A model generated the notes under the pieces. The model did not search any database and was not told the origin of the DNA. It saw only the letters and a program-made list of their open reading frames with translations. Positions 47,001-59,879 of a DNA stretch of 64,000 nucleotides are shown here, piece by piece. Location: assembly GCA_023014335.1 (NCBI GenBank), contig JAECYW010000003.1, positions 2,728,001 to 2,792,000 of the forward strand. The letters run 5' to 3'. Every line of letters starts with the position of its first letter. The first letter of the stretch is position 1. This DNA is from Galerina marginata. Its lineage: Eukaryota > Basidiomycota > Agaricomycetes > Agaricales > Galerinaceae. The translations under genes and the position numbers were made by a program.

Positions 47001-49926
47001 ATGCTGGTCCTTCCGGGTATCCTTCGTAGCCTCCTCTCCCCCACACAGACAAAGAATAGACGACAGGATGTCGAAAAAGATGTGGAACGAAATTCCCCCA
47101 ACCCGACACCTCGTGCTAAGGAGTCAGAGAACAACCAAGGTCCCCGTCGTCGGCCTGCCAGCCTAGATTTAGCGGATTCCGAGGGGCTTCGCGCCTTTCT
47201 AGATGGTCCGGACAATGCAGACTCCACTCGAACATATCGTCTTCTTCCTATATTTTCTGGCATCATGATACCCTTCTCTATTATGCTTTCCATCCCCAGT
47301 TTAACAGGACACTGGTATATTCGCACTGGCGATAACAACGTCTTACTGGAGACCCGTCCAAATCCCCCACTACTTGACGCCGCGATGGGTTTAAGCATGG
47401 GGTGTGGTGTACTCGCTAGCACCTGCCTCGTGGTTCGCTTTGCGGAGCGGAAGATCAAATTGACGACCATGTTATGCATAATTTTCCTAACCCTCCATGG
47501 TGCGTTTATGTTACCTCTCTCAGATCTAATTAATGTTTCCTACAATTAGATCTGATAAACATACCCGCCGTCACAATATTCGGTGTCGAGCATCGATTCG
47601 ATGACGGATTCACTTACGGCCAGTCATTTTGGTTCACCGTGTGCTCAACAATCGCTTCAACGGCCACGAATATTACCCTAATCACGGACTACTATCGCAC
47701 GAAAGATTTTACACATTCAGGTATGGCATGCGTTTTGAACGATAAAGGACACCTCATGACCATCAACGGCAGGCAGCGGTCTCACACATAAACAACGTTC
47801 TCTCGTCATTATCATCATCGTGTTACTTTGCTATGTATCTTTAGGCTCTCTCATTCTGGCTGTCATGCTTAAGAAGAACTTCATCGACGCTCTATACCTT
47901 TCAGTTGTCTCTATCGAGACTATCGGTGAGCCTCAGCAAAGTTTGTTTGAAAACGTTTCCTCTAATGATTGCGTCATCTAGGTTTTGGCGACCTGCATCC
48001 AGATTCGACCGGCACTCGGATCTTTACGTGCTTGTATATAGCAGGTGGTATCCTCAATTTGGCTCTGGCAGTAGCACTCACACGAGACGCCCTCCTCGAG
48101 TCCGCGGCAATTAATTTCCGAGCGCGCCTCAAGGCGGTTGAGGCTCGGCAACGCGAAAGACATATCCGAAGCCGGTGGCGGGCGGCAGTGCGATGGCGTC
48201 TTCGTGCCAAAGGCTGCCCTACATGGGTCGACGACCGCGACGAAGAACGCAAGCTGCGCGTTGGCCTGCGTCGGCACCATCACTGGTATTCGTGGCTTCG
48301 TCATGTCTGGCGTCGCTTGTGGGATGAGCTTTGGCGAGAATGGGAGGATCCTGCTTGGAAATACGTCTATGGCCGGAGACACAAACGGTTGAATTTGGAG
48401 GCTCTCACAGAAGCGCAACTGAAGACTGCTGCACTCGAAGCTGGGGCACCGCTTTCTGAGCTGGTACCAAAGGGACTTAAATTGAGGGGGTCTGTAGCAA
48501 ATGGTCAGGCTGCGGACGATGTTACCGAACCTGCCCCCTGGTTCCCGACGTCCGACACTGCAGGAAATAGTATCGTTACACCTCCATTAACACACGTGCG
48601 CATGGGAGGGATGATCACCCTCCTTGGGAGGTTTGCGCTGGCGGTTACTCATGGAATTCAGCATGAAACACAGAGCACGCCCATCTCAACAGACGATGGT
48701 GACGAGTCAGGCCCATACGACGATACGTATACACCTACCACAGCTGGACGGGGCATCCCGTTCACCAGGACGATGACGATGACGACCATGCAAGAGGACG
48801 TCGGTTCATTTGCAGAGTCATTGGAAAACGAAGAACGGAATGCGTTTCGCGCGAGGCTGACCGTTGCTCTAACATTATTCATCGTCTTTTGGATGGTACT
48901 ATTTTTATTTTTCCACACCCAAACGGATTTTGATGGCCCATTATACAGGCTGGATCTGCTATTTTCATGCAGACAGAAAAATGGACTTTTGGATCAGCCG
49001 TATACTTCTGTGGGGCTCTTTCATTTTCTGTGGTTTATAATCTTAACACTTGCTTCCGTAGGTTTTGTTTCCTTCACGACCGTGGGATATGGTAAAATTT
49101 TTCTATACTTGAAAGTTTGTGAAAATTTTCACTGTTTCTCAGGCGACTTTGCTCCAAAAACTCCCGCAGGTCGTTCAATTTTCGTTGTGTGGGCCCTCCT
49201 AGGAGTTGGGACCATGACGATTTTGATTTCCAGTCCGTCCAATCTTTGTTCCCGCCTTCAATTCCAAATTGATCCATATGTTATTCAGTCCTAGCCGAGG
49301 CATATTCCAGCCAATATAAGAGCGTTATCAAATCTGAAGTTCTAGACGAAACATCTACAGCTTTTTATGACGCGAATGGAGCGCATCAGCACCTTTACGA
49401 CTCTCGGACCATTCTTAATACCAGCTCTGATCAATTCGCACCTGGAAGTGGCTTGAGTTCCTCTTCGATTTCTTTCTCAAATACGCCACGGGTCGTCCGG
49501 AGTCGAAGGCCGACTATGGCGCCTATTCCCGAACTTCAATTCTCAACAGAAAACGCGCCTCGGCAAGTCAACGAGCAGCCTGAAACGCTCCCCCATCAGG
49601 TGCTGAGGCATGCAGATACGTTACGATCTCTCATATCCTCCACCCTCTCGAATGAGGAGCGATTATCTTTGGGTGGCAACGTAGAAGATGACCGAGATGA
49701 GGCGTCTGCTCTACGAAAAATGGTGCTTATCGTCCTAGTCACTTCTCTTGTGCGCACCTACTGAAACTTCCTTCTCATATTTGTAGAAAAACCTGCTCGC
49801 CGAGATCGAAAGTACGTTCGCAGTTCCCCACAATAATTTGGTCTGCTGACTTGCTTGTCATATCCAGAATCTTTAGAGGGGGTCTCTAACGCCGCAAAAA
49901 ATGCTTTATATGAACCGGAACATTGA
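47001..49926 (+). CDS. TOK1: TOK1-type outward-rectifier potassium channel
   Basis: Fungal TOK channels have eight membrane helices and two pore loops in one chain and release K+ across the plasma membrane. Here the N-terminal helices include FSGIMIPFSIMLSIPSL and LLDAAMGLSMGCGVLAS. Pore one reads SIETIGFGDLHP after splicing ETI to GFGD. Pore two reads FVSFTTVGYGDFAPKTPAGR, after removal of three short introns that restore GSAIFMQTEKWTFGSAVYFC. Between them is a long cytosolic loop with very basic, Trp-rich stretches (RERHIRSRWRAAVRWRLRAK, HHWYSWLRHVWRRLWDELW). The tail starts LAEAYSSQYKSVIKSEVLDE and ends with EGVSNAAKNALYEPEH, stop at 49924-49926. Both pores keep the selectivity filter. The first ATG is uncertain: 47001 is the first in-frame choice. 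Confidence 0.9.
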
Positions 49927-51249
49927 TTCGTGCCATCGTCATATTTCAACTTCCCTTTTAATTGCTCCGCATTCCTGCTGGGTAGGTTTCTTTGAGGCGC
50001 CTTCTCCCATGGTGTGCCACTGTAATAATGATATATCGTAGCCTGCATAACCAAGGACATATGTACGGCCTTTTCTGTATTACCAACGTTGTAAAATTAG
50101 AATCTGCCAACTTCGTCTTTTGATTTGAGATTGAGATAACAGTGGCTGTGCGTTCAATTTATCGAAATGCGATTAACAGGCAAGCAATGGCTTGGCCGAG
50201 GTTCTGTCAAGTTCGAGCTACCGAAGTTATGCATTACAATGTTGAGCAGTTTTGCTCAAAAGGTCCATGAAGCAACCCCATTTTTCTGACACGTTGGTGG
50301 GCCGTGGCTATATTTTCAAAACTGTCTCGTTTTGATGAAAAGTCATAGCTCCTGTTTCAGGGCGACATATTTGCCCAGATGTCGTTCATTTGTTCGGAAT
50401 GTGGCCCGGCAATAAGTTGGGGTCAAATGAACCAGAAAGCTTTCACTGTTGTCCTATTTAGCTTTGGTCATTGACCATGAGCCCAAGTTCCAGGGCCCTT
50501 TTTATTTCTTGCATTGCGGCTTTATTCACGGTACTTGAACGTCAAAATTTTAGCCACGGTGCGCCTCGATAGGTTTACCATTCCACCCAGAAAGCGACAT
50601 GTCTCCCACCAATAAAAATGCCCTTCAGACTCCATCTTTTCATCGAAGATGGACGGGCTACGTCATCAAGGATTGACCCCATTGACCTCATTCCTCTCTG
50701 GCCAGTTGGCTTGTCTCGTTAGCCAGAAATATTTCGATTGTAGTAGTGGCCGCCGTTGTCCTGAACTACGAATCAAGGAGAAACATAAGAGTAAACATCG
50801 CTGGTCTAAAATCGCCCACCGTACCGAAGTACAGTTAGGCGCCATCAGTAAACCCAGATTTTGGCTCATAGCATGCCATAGACTAACCGCACAATGCCAT
50901 AGCAGACCACCTTCTCGGCTAGCAACCCATAGCAAGCATAGCAATCTGTAGTATGTCACATAAATTACCTAGTTAGGCATAGGCACGTGTGCATGCTACA
51001 GAGCTCTGCGCATCGTTCTCAAGTTGCTATGGAGTGCTGCACAGTGTTTCCAAGTGACTACACATTATACAAAGACTGGGATGCGACAACACAGCTAGTT
51101 ATGTACTCTATATAGCCATCACAATGTACTGCGGAATTCTAGATTCATGCCTGTAGACTGCTTCTTATTTTAGTACTGTTTTGAATGCTATCCGACCGCT
51201 ATGAATATTCATTAATAGAGTTGTATGTTGGCTTTATCTTTGAGCCCTA
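49927..51249. other. Intergenic region flanking the Plavaka element
   Basis: No gene was recognised. The right part should contain the end of the Plavaka element, but a terminal inverted repeat could not be located by eye. A cluster of CATAGC strings lies at 50866-50946. Confidence 0.5.
50866..50946. repeat. Clustered CATAGC motifs
   Basis: The string CATAG occurs five times in about 80 bp (for example CCATAGCA and CCCATAGCAAGCATAGCAA). Transposons of the CACTA group often carry short subterminal repeats, so these may mark the inner edge of the Plavaka end. That is inference. Confidence 0.4.
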
Positions 51250-54200
51250 CTAAGTGAGAGCCCAGAACAACTCTTTATCAAAGTACTTGTTAAGTGTATA
51301 CTCAGAGCTATATGTCGTACTATTTTGGGCTGTCAAACCCCTATTTGCCTCATTTCCAAATCGTGGAGCAACGTCAACCAAGGCACGTATCTGACGGAGG
51401 GGGAGTATATCACCAACCAGTGTTCCATTTGAGCGCTTCTTTCTGGTCAAAATATAGAGAGAAGATGAAGCTTCTGGATATGAACCTCTTGCTGTTCTGG
51501 AACCGGATATTGATTGGTTGGTTTGGGGTACAATGTCGAAGCGTTGAACATATGACAAAAATTCATTAGGAATCCCTGATAAGGAAGAAGTAGAGTTGCA
51601 AGGGATGCGAAATATCAGTCGAAGATCAACAACCAAATGGCCTGAAAAATTGTCTCTTTGAGAAGAAGTTCGTTATTTAATATAGAGGGCTGAACACACC
51701 TTTCAAACCGCTCTTAGGCCATTCCTGAGCAGGATCAATATTTGCAATGACACTATCATAACGACCAAGTGGCCATTCTGCAGATGGAGGGTATGCATTG
51801 ACAGTATGTGCGGGCAAAGCATCATGGGGAGGATGATAAGTCCTAGTTTGTATACGGACGCGATTCCAAACTTCAAGCTGGGAAAATGGAAGGGTGCACA
51901 AGGCGGTAGATATTCGTCGGCCACCAACAACAAGCGCAACAGATTCCTGCTGATCTGCAGTGCGTCGTAGATAGTCGCCCAGGGAAGCACGTAGATCATG
52001 GAGATTGAACAAAGCTGCAACATCATCCACAAGCTGGCGTTTATAGCTAGGATCTCGGGTTAAATGGAAGGTTGAATGGGGCGAACATTCTTGTGTACGA
52101 TGTGGACGAGGTGCATTTGGCATGTGACCACACTTGAGATCGTTGGCTATTTTAAAGTAGTCAACTGTTTTGTTGTGAGTAGAACCAATGAATGACAATA
52201 CTGAGTTGACGTTGGTTGGAAGTTCAGATGGGGTGTCAATGCTGTAGTGATCCACAAAGGTATCTGGGTCTAGTGCAGCATTTGTGGTTTCTTCTCGAAT
52301 AGCTGTTGCAAGGCCAAATTGACGAAGTTTGTCAGAACGGTCAAGGTAGCGGCAGATTTGCGGTTCATAGTTGCGATTATTTCCGCAATCTGCTGGATCC
52401 TTGACTACCTCAATGTGGGCATGCTCTGTCGTATCTGCAGACCATTGTATAGCCACGCCATTCAGGAGGATGTTGGTGACGACACTTTGAAGAAATTCAA
52501 GTTTGGGAATGCCATACCAATGTTGAATGGGTGACTTCTTTCCACGACGAGCATTGGCATCTAAAATCGCTTGCTTGTTGTCATGGAATTCTTGAAGAGC
52601 CTTCTGGATTTTATTACAGGTATCACTGTCAACGGCCGTTGCTTGAGCTAAATATCGAAAGTCAATCAAAGCCCTGATAGCAATGAGAAATTTTGTAGAA
52701 ACAGCTTGAAAGATGACAGAGACAATGTATCTTTGGACATCGCGATGCTCTCGCCCTGTAACCTGCTTTAATTTGGATATACCTTCATTGAAGTGGCGAA
52801 ATGCTGTATGCGGATGTAGAACAGCAAACCGAAAGTCAATTTCTGGCCCTCCTAATGCGTTTATGCACCATTTTGCATCATGGTCCCAAAACATCTTGTG
52901 CCAATGGTGAAGGGGCTCAGAGGTCAGAAATGTGGGAGGTTCTGCAAGAGGGTAATCCCTCCAAAACGGCCGATGAACTCCATTAAGATGAAGTATGTTA
53001 CATTGATCGATGTAGTCTTCTAAGCTCCATGGATTCGTATTTGCTTCTGCTGCCGCAAGCTGGGCAAGGATTGTTGATGCCGTCCTTGGTTCATGGCGAA
53101 AATCATCACCAAACTGCTTGTGGTGGGCCATCGTAACAGATGAGGCATTTTTAGCCGCGCAGGATATCATTGCAGATTCTGGAGTGTCGACGATGTAGGC
53201 CGCCAGAGGAGTGAAACAAAAGCGCTGACAGCCAAGTGGGTCAATCATCATAACTCCTATCCGAGCAGCCGTCTTGAGGGGGGCAAGGATAATATCCAGA
53301 CAATGATGAAAGAGGCGTGCATCTAATACACCCCGTGGTTTTGACTTGCTGTGCGTAAACTGAGCGATGGGCAATAGTGCCAGCAGAAGAAACAGATGAC
53401 TGGACGATTTGTTACGGGGAGCCATGTCGATATTGGCCAGGCTAATAAGAAGAGGGTGGGCCTTGCGATTTCCAGTCATCGCTGATATAGTTGTTCTGTC
53501 TGAGGATAGCACTGTTCCGAGAACCGTTGCACCTGTTGGTATCTTCTCCTAGAGGAGCCCGACAGGAAGTTGGAATGTGATTTAGTGGGTGTGTGAATAC
53601 ATAAACGTACCTGTATTGACCAAGCCGCATCGCCAGAGAGCCACTCTGTATAAACTCTCATAGTTTTTGCTGCTGATTCAAAAAGCCGAAAGGGAGTGAA
53701 CTTGATGGAACTTTTTAGAAGCGGGTTGTGCATGAGTGACTGCAGACATTCAAGTGGATCCCGGTAATACAAAGTGAGTTTGTTTTTGGTAGGATAAACA
53801 GTTGTAACAGGAACAGATTTCCATGCTGGGCCAGCAGGAAGTATTTCTGCGCGATTTCGCAGGTCTTTTGCTGAACGAAAAGAAAGACCAATTCTTTGAA
53901 TCTAAATATATATTAGCCAATGCAGAAGGCTAGAAAGGAAGGCTTACCAGTTTGGATTGAAAGAATTTATTCAATGACCGCATGCTCAGATCAGAATTAA
54001 GGAGGAAAGAAGCGAGTTCCCATTCATCTTTTGAGGCAAAGGGATAGTATGGATGTGATTCCCGTTCATAAGCAAATCTGTCTGCATCAAAAAGATCCAT
54101 AAAGGTAGGACCTGAGCCAAAAATTTGGGAGGATGTAGGGTAGTCTTCTTTGTAGTATGGGCTGCACGGAGCGATTGATTCTCCACCGGGCTCAGAATGA

Positions 54201-54493
54201 GAATCTATTTCCATTTCGACACTTTCCGCACCCAGTTCAACATTGTCAGGCTGGGTATGCATCCGGTCTTCATTAATATAGGCTCCTTCAATCGGTAGTT
54301 CGGAATACAGTTGTTCAAACAATGGTGTCAGAGAATTCTGTTGCGGTTGACACTTGACAGTGGTTGGTGGCTTGTGGTTCTTCATGAGTTCCTTGAATGC
54401 GTGAAGACAAGATGATGCCTGATTCATGTGTTTCAAAACACTGGCTTCATCAACAAATCGTTTTGCACATCTTGGGCAAAAGAGCTTTGACAT
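51250..54493 (-). mobile_element. Plavaka-type DNA transposase, apparently intact
   Basis: The protein, about 940 residues, starts at 54493 with a C2H2-type zinc finger (LFCPRCAKRFVDEASVLKH, then H-x-x-x). Family blocks follow after short introns: LYYRDPLECLQSLMHNPLL, YTEWLSGDAAWSIQ, ISAMTGNRKAHPLLISLANI, LLLALLPIAQF and the block around DTPESAMISCAAKNASSVTM. The last is typical of Plavaka transposases, a basidiomycete branch related to CACTA elements. Further on come GIPKLEFLQSVVTNILLNGV and a DUF6830-like end (FHLTRDPSYKRQLVDDVAAL). The last exon (51636-51250) ends GNEANRGLTAQNSTTY and a stop. No in-frame stop or frameshift was seen across four exons, so the transposase could be functional. 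Terminal repeats were not identified. Confidence 0.85.
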
Positions 54494-54840
54494 TTAGGTT
54501 GGAGACGAAAGCAACATTTGCGTTCTACTTCCCAGTTCGAGTGCTCATCCACGTGACTTCCGCGTTGATAGATTATACAGACCTCTCTGTTGCCTCAAAT
54601 TTGTGATATAATAGGTTCAAGCAATGTAGGATTGGAAATCAAAATATATTACATCAACAAGAAGAATTTCAAGAACCAAGAAATCATATATACAATGCCG
54701 TGAGCGTATAGTTGAGTTTTGAATAAGAAGCTGACAAACTCTTCCTCGAGACCATCAACGTGTAGAACAGCTGCAAGGGACGTGTGCTGGCAGGCAATGG
54801 CAAGCTGGACGTTCAGCATTTGAGCCCCAACATCGGGTTG
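54494..54840. other. Plavaka upstream region
   Basis: This is upstream of the transposase start. It should hold its promoter and perhaps the other element end. No terminal repeat matching the 50.0-51.2 kb side was found by eye. Confidence 0.45.
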
Positions 54841-57110
54841 CAGGCTGCAGTGCGAGGGTCATAGAATGAAGGTAAGAATAATATTTGATGATATGAATTG
54901 ATACTTACCTCGTTATTTTGGCAGGTTCCTGGAAATCCGACATAATGGCGGCGCTCGTGGAGGTCCTGAGGGTGCTGGGAAGGAGGTATCACGCCGTCGA
55001 ACAAATGCTAAAAGCCAAAGAAAAGGTCAAGGTAAACACACATTCTAATGATCGAAATACGTCCTCCTCACATTCTTCCGACCCAGTCTGTGCCAGTACC
55101 AGTGACGCCCGCCTCACAGCCCTCCTCTTCGAGCCTCAGTCACATCCTGTACTCCAAACCCGGTCCTCCTTGCATCCAGCTCCGTGATCGACGTGGAACG
55201 ACAGGCGACAGAAACGACTACCAGAAATAGTCGAGACCGCCGTCTGTGCATCGCTTGAATGCGGATGCTCTCGACAACCTGCAGAGGCAGAGGGCGACAA
55301 GCGAGCGGGAATGGGTAGCGTTGACGCAGGCGGCGGAGAGGATGAGAGGGGGCTGGTGTTATTTGATGACCCCGGCTGGGTGACTGCGAGCTTTCAGGAG
55401 TTGCTTCCTTTAATTTGGTTCTTCCGGTGTTTGACTCGTTTCATGCGGCAGGGAAGTGCGCCGCGGCTTGAGATGTGGGCGTGGGCGCTCGGCACTCAGG
55501 GAGGTGGATGAGCTCGCGGGTGCTGGTGCTGACGGACGATGGCGGGGATGTTTGACGTTGATGTTGAAGTCCCGCGGTTGAGGGGTGGTTCTGAGGGTGG
55601 CTGCAAAAGAGGTGAGTAAGCATTTGATGATAGTATGAACTCGTACTCACCTTGATATTGTGAAGATTCCCCGATGTTAATTCTACTTGACATCGCGCTC
55701 GTGGGACGTTGAGTGTCGACGATTCGAAGCCCTAGAGTCGATGGGAGGAATGTGAGGGAGCTGGATACGAGGTAAGCAAGTTTTCGAACAATAAAATAAA
55801 ATAATACTAACCTTTTGATAACAACAGCTCCTCCTTCTCTTCAGCCACCCCGGAGTCGTTGACGAGCATCTACCATGCTTCACGGCGGTATCCCGGCGAC
55901 GAACAAGAAACGCCCGTTTGTGTCACAATGTTGTGTACGACTCGTACCGCCGCGGGAAGGGGTGCACGGCGACCTGAGCATGCCCTGCCGAGTTGGGTGG
56001 AGGCACATAAGACGGAAGTGGAGAGAACGGGATCAACGAAGGCGCCGCGGGAGATGTTGGGAGGTGGATGGGCCACGGCGAAACCTTTGGATTCGACGTT
56101 GAAGTCCCGGGTTCAGACGAGATTCTGAGAATGACTAGAAACAAGGTAAACAGGTATTCAATGACAATCAAAGTCGGTGCTTACGCTATTTTGACAGATC
56201 AGTCGAAATTTGATTGGGCGACTACGCTCGCCGAACGTCGCACGTCGAGCTCTTGAAGGCCAAACGCTGAGGTGGAAGTTGTGAGGGTGCTAGATACCCC
56301 TACTGAGCATGACATGTCGGGTTGGGTGTGGGCACGGAAGAACGGGGTCAACGAGGGCGCCGCGGGAGATGTTGGCACACTCGGAGAGGTTGACGTGGCA
56401 TGTCGGGTGTGTGGGAGGGTGGATGATGGACCTCTGAAGTTGATGTTGAGGTCGTCGATGGCGAGGTGCAGGCTGTGAATGAGGTAAGCAAGTAACCAAT
56501 GACAATATGAAATGTTACTTACTTTGTTATTTCAACAGGTTCCTCAATATTCAAGCTGGCGCCTGCGTTTGCGGAACGTCGCACGTCGAGCCCTGAAGCC
56601 CCATTGAAGGTCCAACACTGGTGTGGAGGTTGTTAGAGTGCTAAGAAGGGGTAGGTAAGTTCTCGAACACATATACCAACTAATACTTACTTATTTTTAG
56701 CAGCTCATACAATTTCCAGCTCCTTTGACGATGTCCTTCCACCCTCCAGCTCGGTAATCCGCTAACAAACGCAAAACGGGTGCTGCTGCTGCACTCGTTC
56801 GTGTCCTTGATGGTGTGTGCGACTCGTACCGCCGCGGGAAGGTGCGACCTGGGCATGACCTGTTTGGTTGGGTGTGGGCGTAGACGAGGGAAGGGGAGCA
56901 AACGGGGTCAGTGATGACACCACGGGAGACATCAGCACTCAGGGAGGCGGATAGCGGGTACGGGAGGTGAGACCATTGGGGTTGCTTTTGAGGTTCCCAT
57001 AGTGGGATGCAGGCTGCCAGCGTGCTAGAACGAAGTAAGCAGGTATTGAAAGGCACTTTAAATTGTTACTTACCTTCTTATCTTGATAGATTCTTCAAAA
57101 TTCGACCAGG
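54841..57110. repeat. Modular repeat region, cluster B, with intron-like units
   Basis: This is the same family as cluster A. AGTCGAGACCGC is at 55229. GTACCGCCGCGG lies at 55944 and 56826. The string GCAGGCTGC...GTGCTAGAACGA at 57008-57035 matches 37457-37484. Units with GGTAAG or GGTGAG on the left and CTTAC or CTCAC on the right occur near 54870, 55608, 55770, 56142, 56480, 56650 and 57030. They are about 40-55 bp long. Several are followed by a T-rich stretch, a CAG and a RTTCCT-AAATTC-like string. Reading frames are interrupted on both strands. No gene is supported. Confidence 0.6.
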
Positions 57111-57119
57111 ATTGGAAAA

Positions 57120-58500
57120 TGTCCTGATCAAAGGTAAGCTTTCGAAATCGTATATGAAGAGGAATAGATAAACTTACCAAACATCGAAATCTTCACTGGC
57201 AACCTTATTATGCAAACTCATCAACTAACCACCTTCAAATTCCCTCTGGAATTACCCGCGGCATCGACGAAGATAACGGCAACGAAGCGAAACGACCCAG
57301 GGTGAGTCGTACGAATGACAGGTCCACGATCTTGAGGAATTGACGAGGGCTCGTTTGCAGCATTATTATGCAAACCAATCACGCGATGTTGAACGGTGGG
57401 TGGGTACTCGAAGAAGTCGCGGCATGCTAGGATTGACAGTAAGATCTCGAATTTTATTAGAAGAACTAAAAACTTACCAGCTTGTCTGAAGCTCGGTGGC
57501 AACCTTATCATTCAAACCCACGACCTTTGGCGATTCGTGCAGCAGTCGAGCTTGAACAGAAGGCGGGTACTCGAAGACGAATATGAATAAGAAGGCGGGA
57601 TGACCGCCATCCCCGCCTCCTCAACCTCGCCATTTCACTCGCCAAAACCCCGCAGCACGCTAGCTAAACGACGGTAAGATCCTCATTCATGTAAGAAGGA
57701 CTGAGAAACTTACCAACTTGTTTGAAGCTCGGTGGCAACCTTATTATGCAAACTCATCAAGAACACCTCCAACCCTTCCTCTCGATCTTGAATTTCCGGT
57801 GGCGTCGACGATGGACGCGGCGAATAGGAGAGATGACATAGGTGAGTCATGCGAACGGCGGTGTTTCGGCATTCTTGAAGGACTGACAGAGGCTCTTTGC
57901 AGCCTTATTATGCAAACTCATCACTGAACGCTATTCGCGTGGCAGTCGAGGGTGCATGGAGAACGCGGGTGCTCGATGACAAAGACGGGACGAAGGAGAG
58001 GTTGACGACAGCCTAGAGGCTCGGTCAGTCAAGGTCATAGTCCATTACGTTAAGAAAACTCACAAGGCCCGTTCGCAGCCTTACTATGCCACCCCTCGTC
58101 ATGATCCAGCTCCAAATCCATCCCACGAAGCCCTTGCTCTCGTCGTATGCAGCGTGTAGGCGGGTGCCCTTCAAAGTTCAGCAAGAAGTCCTATTTTACA
58201 GCCCCGGTAAGTCGTACAAATCACGATAGATGTATAAATCGACTTACCAAACTCATTCGCAGCCTTATTATGCAAACTCGCCGTCGCTATCGAGCACGCG
58301 GCCACACAAGACCAGAAAGAGACGATGTGCACTGCGACCGCCGACGTGTAGACGTTTTGAGCCGTGAGCAGCGGCATGGAAGCTGCGAAGACGATGGATT
58401 GGGACATCCTGGGTTCGGTAAGTCGTGGTTATTGTGACAGAGGTATAGAAAACTTACTAAGCCTCGTTAGCAGCCTTGCTTTGCAACCCCATCATCCACC
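57120..58500. repeat. Eight-unit array of intron-like repeats
   Basis: Eight related strings of the type CCTTATTATGCAAACTCATCA start near 57203, 57360, 57503, 57739, 57902, 58079, 58262 and 58471, with spacing about 140-240 bp. Most are preceded by a 50-70-bp segment with a donor-like GTAAG or GTGAGTC, an internal CTTACCAA and an acceptor-like GCAG. On the + strand each unit thus looks like a short intron followed by an exon start. On the minus strand the conserved string reads LHNKAANE-like peptides. Intervening sequences are GC-rich and differ between units. Confidence 0.65.
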
Positions 58501-58524
58501 CACTTGTGCATCGACGACTTGATT

Positions 58525-59850
58525 CGTATAGCTCGAGAATAAGCATCGAGGGTCTCACGGAACTGATTGGTCTGGAAATAGAGTGCACCAATGGAGCACC
58601 AGAAAGTTGGGTTGCGTCTTGGTAGACTGCTTGTTGATATGCTTCGTAGGCTTTGTTGTATTTTTGGCCAGCCATGTATGCTCGGCCAAGGAGATACCAA
58701 CTTTGGGCATCGGACGGATCTGAGTGGTAGGTCCGTTAACTCGTACACAACCTGACGTATGATACAAAAACGTACCGGCTTTGAGGCTCTTGGTAAGATA
58801 TTGGATGGCTAGCTCCTGGTTCTGGAAGGAGGAGCCGTCTTGATGATAGAGCCAGCCAAGTTGTTGGAGGACTTTGGCATGTCCCGGGTTCGCGTCGACG
58901 ACGCACTCGTATGCATCCTTCGCTTGGAGATGCTAATGGGCTGATAAGCTATGGCGCGGGATGGGTAAAGCGATGGACTTACATTTTTTTGCTGCTCAAA
59001 AACGTGACCGATTTGGAACCAGATATCGGCGTGGGCAAGGCCTGGGTGGATTGCGCAGGATGTCATCGAAGCATTCCAACGACGACCTGGTGAACTTGCC
59101 CTGTTGCTTGTAGATTATCCCTAGACGAAAGAGAATCTCGTTCTCTTTGTTAAAGTCTAAATCTTAAATAATTAATCAAGACTGCTGTTCAAAGGTTTAG
59201 AGTCAACAGATAAACCGACCTTTACACATGCGCAGCACTGACGCAAAGGCTTCCTCCGCGTGATCGAGGGATCCATATCGGTCGTAGAGAATACCAATAC
59301 CGTACCACAGCTTGGGGTCCTTCTGACACGTCAAATATGAACAAAAGGCAATGAACAGAAAGGCGAATCTACCTTTGGATTCGGCAGGAGCTAAAGCGCT
59401 GGCTAATAGGCTGAATAAGCCTTTTGAAGGTCATCCTGCATGAGATAGCAACGCCCTGGATGACAGCCGTCAGCTGTGAAGAGAAGAGTGTAATGAAAAC
59501 ATACCGAGGGCACTCCATATTTCGCCGTTATCCTCCTCAATCTGGAGTACACGCTGGAAGGAATCCACTGCCTAAAAGAAAAAGAAGACGTCATCGTTTC
59601 CGCGGAAGATGAAAATACGGCTAAAGTACCTTTGGATAATTTTCTTTGATCCGAGCGATACCCGCAACCTCAGATACGGAGGTCGGATTGTGCCGTAGCG
59701 CGTTTTCGTAGGCGGAGAGAGCATGTTCGAGATCATCCATCTGCTCGGCAACCCGCCCTAATGCCCAGTCAGCAAACATCGCAGGATTGACGGCGTTGAA
59801 GACTGGGTGCGAGATGTGGGAGACCATCGGCGGCTGTACTCGCGGAACGT
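58525..59850 (-). pseudogene. Broken fragment of the Cyc8/Ssn6 TPR corepressor gene
   Basis: The minus strand encodes most TPR units of the general corepressor Cyc8 (Ssn6), with introns in place. Visible segments are RVAEQMDDLEHALSAYENAL, VAGIARIKENYPK, LQIEEDNGEIWSALGRCYLM, LWYGIGILYDRYGSLDHAEE, ILFRLGIIYKQQGKFTRSS, HADIWFQIGHVFEQQKN, GHAKVLQQLGWLYHQDGSSF, SWYLLGRAYMAGQKYNKAYE, and FWCSIGALYFQTNQFRETLD up to YSRAIRI. Two TAG codons (59403-59405 and 59391-59393) interrupt the segment after DDLQKAYSAY. The N-terminal Gln-rich part and everything after YSRAIRI are missing. At about 58520 the sequence runs into the repeat unit at 58471. It is a captured, dead gene fragment. Confidence 0.85.
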
Positions 59851-59879
59851 CGCTTGTCAAGCCTTTGAGGTTCACCGCT

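Noticed and set aside
49927..54900. Search for CACTA-type terminal inverted repeats around the Plavaka transposase
   Set aside because: Single CACTA-like or TAGTG-like strings exist on one side only; no matching pair or target duplication could be shown by eye.
57120..58500. CRISPR-like appearance of regularly spaced repeats
   Set aside because: Spacing is irregular (about 140-240 bp), repeats are imperfect and the genome is fungal.
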